Shown here: piece after piece, positions 25,331-38,400 of the stretch | How the letters are laid out: each line of letters begins with the position of its first letter | Position numbering within the stretch: the stretch's first letter is position 1 | Origin: Bolinopsis microptera | Lineage: Eukaryota > Ctenophora > Tentaculata > Lobata > Bolinopsidae | DNA: 64,000 nucleotides | Assembly (NCBI RefSeq): GCF_026151205.1 | Contig: NW_026971781.1 | Location: 1 to 64,000, forward strand | Direction of reading: 5' to 3' | Notes under the pieces: model-generated | What the model was told of the DNA's origin: nothing | Database searches by the model: none | Seen by the model: only the letters and a program-made list of their open reading frames with translations | Made by a program: the position numbers and the translations under genes

Positions 25331-28264
25331 AAAATCTTTAATTCAATTACCCAATCCCTAAGGCCCAAATTTGGCTTTCCCTAAAAGGCCCCAAAACTGG
25401 AAAGACTTTCAGGCCACTGGTGCCACCAAATCATGCCCTGAGGCCAAATTGAAGATCTTCAAATACCTGGACCAAAATTCCTTTTAGGAAAATAAGATTT
25501 AAAAACCCGGATTCCAAGGTCCATTGTACTACCTTATGCAATCAAAATTTGGGCCCGATTCCCGCCACTAAGCCAAATCTCCCTTGAAACTCAATAAAAG
25601 AAATGCCCTCAGCCCTTTGGCCAAATTCTTAGGCCCAAATAAACCCAAAATTCCGATTCCCATCGCCAATTTTCCCTTTTCAGATAATGAACGTCTCCAA
25701 ATTCCCAGGATCCAAAACTCATTTTAGAAATTTTCAAATTTGGATTCTCAAACCATTTGCAAAGTCCATTTATACTTAACTTCACAAAATTGGGACCCGC
25801 CCAAACCGGATCCTTGAACCTTGAAACCACCCGAAATCATTTGCGTGCCAGCCAATCCCCCAAAGGCTAATAAATTTAATTTAAAAAACCTTCGGCCCAA
25901 CAAACCATTTCCCTTGAAGGGCAAAATTGGAATTCAAAACAACCCAGGATTCCAAGACACCATTTTCTAAACAACATTGTTCAACCCATGTATCAAAATC
26001 CCTTTTAAAATTTAATTTATGAACTGAACCCTTGGCATTTCGCAACTAACACCTAGAAAATCTGGTTAAACTCAAAAAATGACCGTAATGCCATTTAGCG
26101 AAATTGGCCATTCTCCATAAACCCAATAAATACTATTCGCACCATTCCACCAACGGCCAGATTTAACGATATTATTCCAATCCAGGACACCAAAATTGGC
26201 AATTTTTGCAAATTTCCAAAAATTTGAATCTTAAAATGGTTCCAAAAAAACCCTTTATCCTTTTGAACTACCCCCAATTTGGGCACATCCAATAAACCAA
26301 TTGCCAACCAATTTGAAACCGAGCCTATGGCCAAATCGGCCTTATTCCTAAAGACCCAAAATTAACTTTTCAGATTTGGGCCCCAAAATCTTGAGCCTTA
26401 CTTTTGAATTTCCCAACAAAGGGTCCCACCAAACAAGGGTACGTTTTCGAAATTTCAAGTCTAAAAAATTGAAGGTTTCGCAAATCCAATTTTTACAATC
26501 TATTCAATCTAACTATTCCGGCATGTCCAACAACCTTGACTTGGTAAATCTCAAAACAAATGGGGGTTCCTTAGGCCATTTGCCATTTTCCAATTCCCAA
26601 AATAAAAGTACCCCTTTCCATACGGTCAACTTTCCTTATGAAAGGGGGCCCCAAAAATGGAGCTTCCAAAATCCCAGGATCCAAAAATCTCAATTTCAAA
26701 ATTTAAAATTTTCAAAATTCCCATTTCCAAAAGGCCCAATTGTACTCCAAATCTCACCAATTTGGATTGGACCCGGCTAACGCGAAAATTGGCTAATCTA
26801 AATTACACACCCAAAATGCCTTTTCAGCCATTAAGCCATTTCTGAATCCCAAATACGGAACTACCTAATCACCTTGCCAACTTACCCATTCTGAGGCGCC
26901 AAATAACTGAAAACTTCCATGATCAAAGTAACCAATCTTTAGCTTTTCAGGGAAAAATGGGTAACCAACTTCCAGGATCACCTTTCCTCCAACTCACCAA
27001 CTTTGGATTGAGATCTAAAAACCAGGATTCTGCTTGAACTATTTAAACCCTGCAATGACCCTTACCCATTTGGCATTTCCCCCCAGAACCAAATTACTTA
27101 AATTTCTGATCAACCAGGGACAACCAACCTTGCGTTTTGGACATTTAATCCAAAAATCCTGGTCTAATTCTCCATTTCCACCAAATCTTAAGATTTAATT
27201 GGGAACCGGATGTCTCAAAATCCATGGTTCACTTTGCAATTTTCCAAAACAATTCAGGTCATTTCCAACTAACCCGAAAATTGCTTTGAATCCATTTAAA
27301 CTCCGAAATCCCCCCCATTTTCGGCCCATTCCCCATGAAGCCAAAATGGTTTGACTTTCAACAACCAAAATGCCCCAAAACCATTTGGGAAAGTTTTAGC
27401 CTCAATCCAAAAATTCCTGATTCCAAAAACCAGTTCAACAAATTTAACTTTAGGGTTTGGGAAACGGATTCTCAAAAATCCTGGATCCAAAATGTTCCCA
27501 AATTTCAAAATCTTTTCAAGCATTTAACTTGGAACCGAATTTCTGCAAGATCACATTTGATCACCCAAATCCCCTCCCCATTTTGGGCTGTCCCAGCCAA
27601 CTAAGCCAAAATTGCTTAAATCCAAATTAAAACACCCGAAAACCCTTTTCGGCCATTTTCGGCCATTTATCTCAAACCAAATAATGGTTCCAAATTCCAA
27701 CTTGCAATTACGCATTGGACTTTAGGCCGAATTCTGTCAAAATCCCATTTCAAACTTTCATCCACAAATTTGATTCAACCATAAGCCGAAATTTCTTGAA
27801 CTCAATTACACCCAAAGCTTCGCCATTTCACCAATTTTTCCCTAAAACCCCAAAATCGGAATGACTTCCAATTTGAAACACCCAAGCCCAATATGGCGTT
27901 TCGGCCCATTTCAGCCAAAAATCTGGATCCTTAGTCAACAAGGGTTCAACAAATCTTTGGAGCATTTTGTCTGGAATCGGATTCTCAACATCCATTGGAT
28001 ACCATCTAATCTACACAATTTGGCATGTCAAAACCGGACCGGTTTGCAACTCACACTTGAACACCCGAAAACCCCACTTTGGGTTCCCATAAACCCGAAA
28101 GGCCCCTTTGAAATTAATTTTCCAGACACCCAATCCCTTTCCCCCCATTAACGGTCCATTTCCCATGGATGCCCAAAAATTATGGATTCCAATAACCGGG
28201 GCCAACCAATTTTAAACACTTTTGAATTGGAAGATTTGCCAACGATCCATGATCCTTTCCACTA

Positions 28265-28540
28265 TCACACAAATTTGGGCATGTCCCAGCCATTTAAGGC
28301 GAATCGGCTTTGAAATCTAAATTTGAAAACCCGAAATCCCCCGCCAATTTTTCGGCCCATTTCCCCCTGAAGGCCCAAATAATGGTAATACTTCCAGATC
28401 ACCAGGTGCCCCAAATCATTGGGGATTTTCGGCGAAATATGGATGTCTCCAAAAATCCCATGGATTCCAAAATCTCCAATTTTCAAAAACTTTTAGCATT
28501 TTGAATCTTGGGAACCCGGATTTCTGCAAAAATCATGTAT
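28265..28540 (+). repeat. Recognisable satellite island, one copy
   Basis: One shortened copy is readable from CACAAATTTGGGCATGTCCC through CGGCCCATTTCCCCCTGAAG and GCGAAATATGGATGTCTCC to GGGAACCCGGATTTCTGCAA. Sequence on both sides becomes hard to align within a few tens of bases. Confidence 0.8.
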
Positions 28541-31312
28541 ACCAAGCAATCTCCCAACCTATTTACACTGTCAAGTCCAACTTTTAACCGAAATCTGCAG
28601 ATCCAATTGAAACCACTTGCAATCCCCCCCAATTTGGCCTACCCAAGCCGAAAACCTGAACTAAATTAACACCCGAAATGCCCCAAACTCTTGGAATTTA
28701 CCCCGAAAGGCTCCAAAAATTAAATTCCAGTTCAACCATTTTCCAACAAACTTTCTGTCACTTTGAACTGGGAACGGATTCTCCCAAATTCCTGTCCATA
28801 TCCAAACTACCAAATTTTATCTCAATAAGGGAAAATCTTTAAATCCATTTGAAACCCCTGAAGCCCCACGGCCAATTTGGCCCGCCAACTAAAGCCAAAA
28901 AAATTTTAAATCTAATCTAAAAACCCGGATGCCAACCCTTTTGGCACCATTTTGGGCATATTATGGCCCAAAAAATTGCATGGATTCCAATCCTCAGCCC
29001 ACCACACAATTGCTATTGAATTGGAACCGAAAATCTGCTGGATCAAATGTCCAATTTAAACTTCCCAACATTTTGGAATTTCCACCCGAATTCCAAAGGG
29101 ATCAACTTGTACACCCGAACATCCCCCTTTTGGGCATTTCCCCAAAAACCCTGAAAGCCAAAATGAAGTTTCGAACAACCATCCCCAAAATCTTGAGCCT
29201 TTCGCGAACCTTATACTTAAAACTTCCAATTCAAAGGTCCCAATTTAAAACTTAATTAGTTTGAATTGGAACCCATTTTAAGGATCCAATTGCCCATTTT
29301 TAACAACCCCCCTTGGGAATCCGACCGTTTGAACGATCCGCTTAAATCCAAAAAAACACCCGAGCCAATTTCGGCCCATTTCCAGGCCAATTCCAAAAGG
29401 CCCAATCCAAATAACTAACCCTTTATCCCATTGTGACCCTTTCCACCCGGGACCTTTAAATGTAGGATCTCAACAACATCCAGATCACAATGTAGCCATT
29501 TTGGGAAATATTGAACCCAAAAAACCTGAACCATTTGCACCATTTTACAAAACTCTTAAGCACTTCGAACCAATGGGACTGACAACCACTACAGCCTTAA
29601 ACGGTTTTATCTCAAAAAACACCTTAAATGTCCTTCGCCAATTTACCATTTTGAATCTAATGAAACAAACGAAATCCCGATCACCTGTCCACCATTTTCA
29701 CTAGGCCAAATATGGATGTCTCCAATAAACCTGGAACCAAATTCTCAATTTTTAAACAAAAGCTTCTGCAAAACCCAGGATTCCACAAATGGTACATTTA
29801 CAAATCTTGCATCAACAATCTTGGGAGTCCACCATCTAACGAATCCTTTGAAATCTTGAAACACCCAAATGCTTCGCCATTTCGGAAAATTTCCCTGAAC
29901 CAAATAAAACGCTTCCGACAACCGTTCCCCTCATTCTTTTGGCAATATGGAGTTCTCAAAATCCAGGTATCCAAACCCATTTAATCTTTTAGCAATTGAA
30001 TCTAACCCGATTCTGACGAATTGTTCACTTTTAACTCCCCAATTTGGACCCGCCTAACGGATAACTGTTAACTCTCATTTAACACCAAATGGCCCCTTTC
30101 CGCCATTTCGCATTCCCTTTAACCAAAATTGAAACTATCCGAAACCTTTTCCCCCATTTTGGGCCTTTACGTGAGCCCAAAAAATCCTGATCAAAGGTCC
30201 ACAAAATCTTAGAGTTTGGGAAGGATTCTCAAAATCCATGATCCTATGCAATTTCCCCAAATTTGAATTTACAACCGAAATCTGGTCTTGAACTCTATGA
30301 CACCCAAGACCTTTGGCTTCCAGCCCTAAGCCAAATCTGAAACATTAAACAACCGGCCCCCCATTGGGTTTTGAAATGGTCCAAAAAATTCCTGATTCCA
30401 AAGTCCCAATTTAACTTTTAGGCAATTGATGTAAATTCTCAAGGTCAATTTCATTTTCAATCTCCCAACATTTGAATTACCATAGCGAAATCCTTGTACT
30501 AATTTGAACCACCAAACCTTTGGCCATTTCGCCACCCTAAAGCCAAATACTGGTAAACTAATTCAACACCGGCCCCATTTTGGCCTTTTGGCCAATTGAT
30601 GCCCAATAATTAGATTCCAATCCCATACAATTTAAGTCATTTATTTGGGAAAGGATTCTCAAATCACATTGCATTATCAATCCCCAATTTTCAAATCCAG
30701 CAATAAAGAAAATCGGGCCGGAATCTCAAGAAACACCAAACCCTTTCCCCATTCGGCCATTTCCCCCAGCCAATAAAGTAAACGTAACCATTTGCAAACC
30801 CCATGAACCCTTTGGCCTTTTTCGGCATTCTGAGCTCCAAAAATAAGATTCCAACACCAGGTTCCAAACAAAATCTTAACTTTTGAATGGATCCCAAAAT
30901 TTCCAGGTCAAAATGCACTATTTTTACAAATCCCACATTTTGATGTCCCATGCCGAAAATTGGCTTTAAACTAAATTAAACACCAAATGCTTCCCCACCC
31001 TCCCTGAACCCCAAAAATAATTTGAAACAGAACCCTTTGGTTTTGGCCATTATTCCCAAACCCAATACAAGTCTCCAATCAAACTTCAATCATTGGATTT
31101 GGGAAGGATTCTCAAAATCACATTCAATTTCCAATTACACACAATTGCATGTCAGAAACTAACCGATTGGCGAAACAATTGAAACCGAATCCCCCCCATT
31201 TCGGCCCCACCCAAGCCAAATCTGGGTTAATATTAACACCAAATGCCACCTCTCATTGGGCTTTTCCCTGGCCCAAAAATTAGATTCCAAAACCATCCAA
31301 CCAATCATTGAA

Positions 31313-31848
<536 letters not shown>

Positions 31849-32100
31849 GGCGAAATATGGATGTCTCCAAAAAATTCCCATGGATTCCAAAATGTCTCCA
31901 ATTTTTTACAAAATCTTTTCAAGTCATTTTGAATCTTGGGAACCCGGATTTCTGCAACGGATCACACTTGTACTACCTCTATGCAACTCACCCACACCAA
32001 TTTGGGCATGTCCCAGCCAACTAAAGCCGAAAATCTGGCTTTGAAATCTCAAATTTGAAAACACCCGAAAATGCCCCTTTTCGGCCCATTTTTCGGCCCA

Positions 32101-32437
32101 TTTTCCCCCCTGAAGGCCCCAAATAACTGGTAACGTACTTCCAGATCAACCAGGGTGCCAACCAAACTCATTGGAGACGTTTTAGGGCGAAATATGGATG
32201 TCTCCAAAAAATTCCCATGGATTCCAAAATGTCTCCAATTTTTTACAAAATCTTTTCAAGTCATTTTGAATCTTGGGAACCCGGATTTCTGCAACGGATC
32301 ACACTTGTACTACCTCTATGCAACTCACCCACACCAATTTGGGCATGTCCCAGCCAACTAAAGCCGAAAATCTGGCTTTGAAATCTCAAATTTGAAAACA
32401 CCCGAAAATGCCCCTTTTCGGCCCATTTTTCGGCCCA
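32101..32437 (+). repeat. Representative 337-bp unit with dimeric substructure
   Basis: A clean unit. Taking GTAC as the boundary gives half A at 32135-32306 (172 bp) and half B at 32307-32471 (165 bp). Matching blocks run in the same order: GTACTTCC 32135 and GTACTACC 32307; GCGAAATATGG 32187 and GCCGAAAATCTGG 32363; CCAAAATGTCTCC 32224 and CCGAAAATGCCCC 32402; CATTTTGAA 32262 and CATTTTCCC 32436; the block ending GCAAC 32295 and the block ending GTAAC 32471. Smaller internal repeats are the TTTTCGGCCCA doublet at 32078-32100, which straddles this unit's start, and the ATGGAT...GTCTCC pair at 32194-32236. By hand count there are nine CpG per unit. Confidence 0.8.
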
Positions 32438-35400
32438 TTTTCCCCCCTGAAGGCCCCAAATAACTGGTAACGTACTTCCAGATCAACCAGGGTGCCAACC
32501 AAACTCATTGGAGACGTTTTAGGGCGAAATATGGATGTCTCCAAAAAATTCCCATGGATTCCAAAATGTCTCCAATTTTTTACAAAATCTTTTCAAGTCA
32601 TTTTGAATCTTGGGAACCCGGATTTCTGCAACGGATCACACTTGTACTACCTCTATGCAACTCACCCACACCAATTTGGGCATGTCCCAGCCAACTAAAG
32701 CCGAAAATCTGGCTTTGAAATCTCAAATTTGAAAACACCCGAAAATGCCCCTTTTCGGCCCATTTTTCGGCCCATTTTCCCCCCTGAAGGCCCCAAATAA
32801 CTGGTAACGTACTTCCAGATCAACCAGGGTGCCAACCAAACTCATTGGAGACGTTTTAGGGCGAAATATGGATGTCTCCAAAAAATTCCCATGGATTCCA
32901 AAATGTCTCCAATTTTTTACAAAATCTTTTCAAGTCATTTTGAATCTTGGGAACCCGGATTTCTGCAACGGATCACACTTGTACTACCTCTATGCAACTC
33001 ACCCACACCAATTTGGGCATGTCCCAGCCAACTAAAGCCGAAAATCTGGCTTTGAAATCTCAAATTTGAAAACACCCGAAAATGCCCCTTTTCGGCCCAT
33101 TTTTCGGCCCATTTTCCCCCCTGAAGGCCCCAAATAACTGGTAACGTACTTCCAGATCAACCAGGGTGCCAACCAAACTCATTGGAGACGTTTTAGGGCG
33201 AAATATGGATGTCTCCAAAAAATTCCCATGGATTCCAAAATGTCTCCAATTTTTTACAAAATCTTTTCAAGTCATTTTGAATCTTGGGAACCCGGATTTC
33301 TGCAACGGATCACACTTGTACTACCTCTATGCAACTCACCCACACCAATTTGGGCATGTCCCAGCCAACTAAAGCCGAAAATCTGGCTTTGAAATCTCAA
33401 ATTTGAAAACACCCGAAAATGCCCCTTTTCGGCCCATTTTTCGGCCCATTTTCCCCCCTGAAGGCCCCAAATAACTGGTAACGTACTTCCAGATCAACCA
33501 GGGTGCCAACCAAACTCATTGGAGACGTTTTAGGGCGAAATATGGATGTCTCCAAAAAATTCCCATGGATTCCAAAATGTCTCCAATTTTTTACAAAATC
33601 TTTTCAAGTCATTTTGAATCTTGGGAACCCGGATTTCTGCAACGGATCACACTTGTACTACCTCTATGCAACTCACCCACACCAATTTGGGCATGTCCCA
33701 GCCAACTAAAGCCGAAAATCTGGCTTTGAAATCTCAAATTTGAAAACACCCGAAAATGCCCCTTTTCGGCCCATTTTTCGGCCCATTTTCCCCCCTGAAG
33801 GCCCCAAATAACTGGTAACGTACTTCCAGATCAACCAGGGTGCCAACCAAACTCATTGGAGACGTTTTAGGGCGAAATATGGATGTCTCCAAAAAATTCC
33901 CATGGATTCCAAAATGTCTCCAATTTTTTACAAAATCTTTTCAAGTCATTTTGAATCTTGGGAACCCGGATTTCTGCAACGGATCACACTTGTACTACCT
34001 CTATGCAACTCACCCACACCAATTTGGGCATGTCCCAGCCAACTAAAGCCGAAAATCTGGCTTTGAAATCTCAAATTTGAAAACACCCGAAAATGCCCCT
34101 TTTCGGCCCATTTTTCGGCCCATTTTCCCCCCTGAAGGCCCCAAATAACTGGTAACGTACTTCCAGATCAACCAGGGTGCCAACCAAACTCATTGGAGAC
34201 GTTTTAGGGCGAAATATGGATGTCTCCAAAAAATTCCCATGGATTCCAAAATGTCTCCAATTTTTTACAAAATCTTTTCAAGTCATTTTGAATCTTGGGA
34301 ACCCGGATTTCTGCAACGGATCACACTTGTACTACCTCTATGCAACTCACCCACACCAATTTGGGCATGTCCCAGCCAACTAAAGCCGAAAATCTGGCTT
34401 TGAAATCTCAAATTTGAAAACACCCGAAAATGCCCCTTTTCGGCCCATTTTTCGGCCCATTTTCCCCCCTGAAGGCCCCAAATAACTGGTAACGTACTTC
34501 CAGATCAACCAGGGTGCCAACCAAACTCATTGGAGACGTTTTAGGGCGAAATATGGATGTCTCCAAAAAATTCCCATGGATTCCAAAATGTCTCCAATTT
34601 TTTACAAAATCTTTTCAAGTCATTTTGAATCTTGGGAACCCGGATTTCTGCAACGGATCACACTTGTACTACCTCTATGCAACTCACCCACACCAATTTG
34701 GGCATGTCCCAGCCAACTAAAGCCGAAAATCTGGCTTTGAAATCTCAAATTTGAAAACACCCGAAAATGCCCCTTTTCGGCCCATTTTTCGGCCCATTTT
34801 CCCCCCTGAAGGCCCCAAATAACTGGTAACGTACTTCCAGATCAACCAGGGTGCCAACCAAACTCATTGGAGACGTTTTAGGGCGAAATATGGATGTCTC
34901 CAAAAAATTCCCATGGATTCCAAAATGTCTCCAATTTTTTACAAAATCTTTTCAAGTCATTTTGAATCTTGGGAACCCGGATTTCTGCAACGGATCACAC
35001 TTGTACTACCTCTATGCAACTCACCCACACCAATTTGGGCATGTCCCAGCCAACTAAAGCCGAAAATCTGGCTTTGAAATCTCAAATTTGAAAACACCCG
35101 AAAATGCCCCTTTTCGGCCCATTTTTCGGCCCATTTTCCCCCCTGAAGGCCCCAAATAACTGGTAACGTACTTCCAGATCAACCAGGGTGCCAACCAAAC
35201 TCATTGGAGACGTTTTAGGGCGAAATATGGATGTCTCCAAAAAATTCCCATGGATTCCAAAATGTCTCCAATTTTTTACAAAATCTTTTCAAGTCATTTT
35301 GAATCTTGGGAACCCGGATTTCTGCAACGGATCACACTTGTACTACCTCTATGCAACTCACCCACACCAATTTGGGCATGTCCCAGCCAACTAAAGCCGA

Positions 35401-38400
35401 AAATCTGGCTTTGAAATCTCAAATTTGAAAACACCCGAAAATGCCCCTTTTCGGCCCATTTTTCGGCCCATTTTCCCCCCTGAAGGCCCCAAATAACTGG
35501 TAACGTACTTCCAGATCAACCAGGGTGCCAACCAAACTCATTGGAGACGTTTTAGGGCGAAATATGGATGTCTCCAAAAAATTCCCATGGATTCCAAAAT
35601 GTCTCCAATTTTTTACAAAATCTTTTCAAGTCATTTTGAATCTTGGGAACCCGGATTTCTGCAACGGATCACACTTGTACTACCTCTATGCAACTCACCC
35701 ACACCAATTTGGGCATGTCCCAGCCAACTAAAGCCGAAAATCTGGCTTTGAAATCTCAAATTTGAAAACACCCGAAAATGCCCCTTTTCGGCCCATTTTT
35801 CGGCCCATTTTCCCCCCTGAAGGCCCCAAATAACTGGTAACGTACTTCCAGATCAACCAGGGTGCCAACCAAACTCATTGGAGACGTTTTAGGGCGAAAT
35901 ATGGATGTCTCCAAAAAATTCCCATGGATTCCAAAATGTCTCCAATTTTTTACAAAATCTTTTCAAGTCATTTTGAATCTTGGGAACCCGGATTTCTGCA
36001 ACGGATCACACTTGTACTACCTCTATGCAACTCACCCACACCAATTTGGGCATGTCCCAGCCAACTAAAGCCGAAAATCTGGCTTTGAAATCTCAAATTT
36101 GAAAACACCCGAAAATGCCCCTTTTCGGCCCATTTTTCGGCCCATTTTCCCCCCTGAAGGCCCCAAATAACTGGTAACGTACTTCCAGATCAACCAGGGT
36201 GCCAACCAAACTCATTGGAGACGTTTTAGGGCGAAATATGGATGTCTCCAAAAAATTCCCATGGATTCCAAAATGTCTCCAATTTTTTACAAAATCTTTT
36301 CAAGTCATTTTGAATCTTGGGAACCCGGATTTCTGCAACGGATCACACTTGTACTACCTCTATGCAACTCACCCACACCAATTTGGGCATGTCCCAGCCA
36401 ACTAAAGCCGAAAATCTGGCTTTGAAATCTCAAATTTGAAAACACCCGAAAATGCCCCTTTTCGGCCCATTTTTCGGCCCATTTTCCCCCCTGAAGGCCC
36501 CAAATAACTGGTAACGTACTTCCAGATCAACCAGGGTGCCAACCAAACTCATTGGAGACGTTTTAGGGCGAAATATGGATGTCTCCAAAAAATTCCCATG
36601 GATTCCAAAATGTCTCCAATTTTTTACAAAATCTTTTCAAGTCATTTTGAATCTTGGGAACCCGGATTTCTGCAACGGATCACACTTGTACTACCTCTAT
36701 GCAACTCACCCACACCAATTTGGGCATGTCCCAGCCAACTAAAGCCGAAAATCTGGCTTTGAAATCTCAAATTTGAAAACACCCGAAAATGCCCCTTTTC
36801 GGCCCATTTTTCGGCCCATTTTCCCCCCTGAAGGCCCCAAATAACTGGTAACGTACTTCCAGATCAACCAGGGTGCCAACCAAACTCATTGGAGACGTTT
36901 TAGGGCGAAATATGGATGTCTCCAAAAAATTCCCATGGATTCCAAAATGTCTCCAATTTTTTACAAAATCTTTTCAAGTCATTTTGAATCTTGGGAACCC
37001 GGATTTCTGCAACGGATCACACTTGTACTACCTCTATGCAACTCACCCACACCAATTTGGGCATGTCCCAGCCAACTAAAGCCGAAAATCTGGCTTTGAA
37101 ATCTCAAATTTGAAAACACCCGAAAATGCCCCTTTTCGGCCCATTTTTCGGCCCATTTTCCCCCCTGAAGGCCCCAAATAACTGGTAACGTACTTCCAGA
37201 TCAACCAGGGTGCCAACCAAACTCATTGGAGACGTTTTAGGGCGAAATATGGATGTCTCCAAAAAATTCCCATGGATTCCAAAATGTCTCCAATTTTTTA
37301 CAAAATCTTTTCAAGTCATTTTGAATCTTGGGAACCCGGATTTCTGCAACGGATCACACTTGTACTACCTCTATGCAACTCACCCACACCAATTTGGGCA
37401 TGTCCCAGCCAACTAAAGCCGAAAATCTGGCTTTGAAATCTCAAATTTGAAAACACCCGAAAATGCCCCTTTTCGGCCCATTTTTCGGCCCATTTTCCCC
37501 CCTGAAGGCCCCAAATAACTGGTAACGTACTTCCAGATCAACCAGGGTGCCAACCAAACTCATTGGAGACGTTTTAGGGCGAAATATGGATGTCTCCAAA
37601 AAATTCCCATGGATTCCAAAATGTCTCCAATTTTTTACAAAATCTTTTCAAGTCATTTTGAATCTTGGGAACCCGGATTTCTGCAACGGATCACACTTGT
37701 ACTACCTCTATGCAACTCACCCACACCAATTTGGGCATGTCCCAGCCAACTAAAGCCGAAAATCTGGCTTTGAAATCTCAAATTTGAAAACACCCGAAAA
37801 TGCCCCTTTTCGGCCCATTTTTCGGCCCATTTTCCCCCCTGAAGGCCCCAAATAACTGGTAACGTACTTCCAGATCAACCAGGGTGCCAACCAAACTCAT
37901 TGGAGACGTTTTAGGGCGAAATATGGATGTCTCCAAAAAATTCCCATGGATTCCAAAATGTCTCCAATTTTTTACAAAATCTTTTCAAGTCATTTTGAAT
38001 CTTGGGAACCCGGATTTCTGCAACGGATCACACTTGTACTACCTCTATGCAACTCACCCACACCAATTTGGGCATGTCCCAGCCAACTAAAGCCGAAAAT
38101 CTGGCTTTGAAATCTCAAATTTGAAAACACCCGAAAATGCCCCTTTTCGGCCCATTTTTCGGCCCATTTTCCCCCCTGAAGGCCCCAAATAACTGGTAAC
38201 GTACTTCCAGATCAACCAGGGTGCCAACCAAACTCATTGGAGACGTTTTAGGGCGAAATATGGATGTCTCCAAAAAATTCCCATGGATTCCAAAATGTCT
38301 CCAATTTTTTACAAAATCTTTTCAAGTCATTTTGAATCTTGGGAACCCGGATTTCTGCAACGGATCACACTTGTACTACCTCTATGCAACTCACCCACAC

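Noticed and set aside
32271-32290. CENP-B-box-like motif around CTTGGGAACCCGG
   Set aside because: It shares only part of the known core spacing (it lacks the TTCG element at the required distance), so I do not call a binding site.
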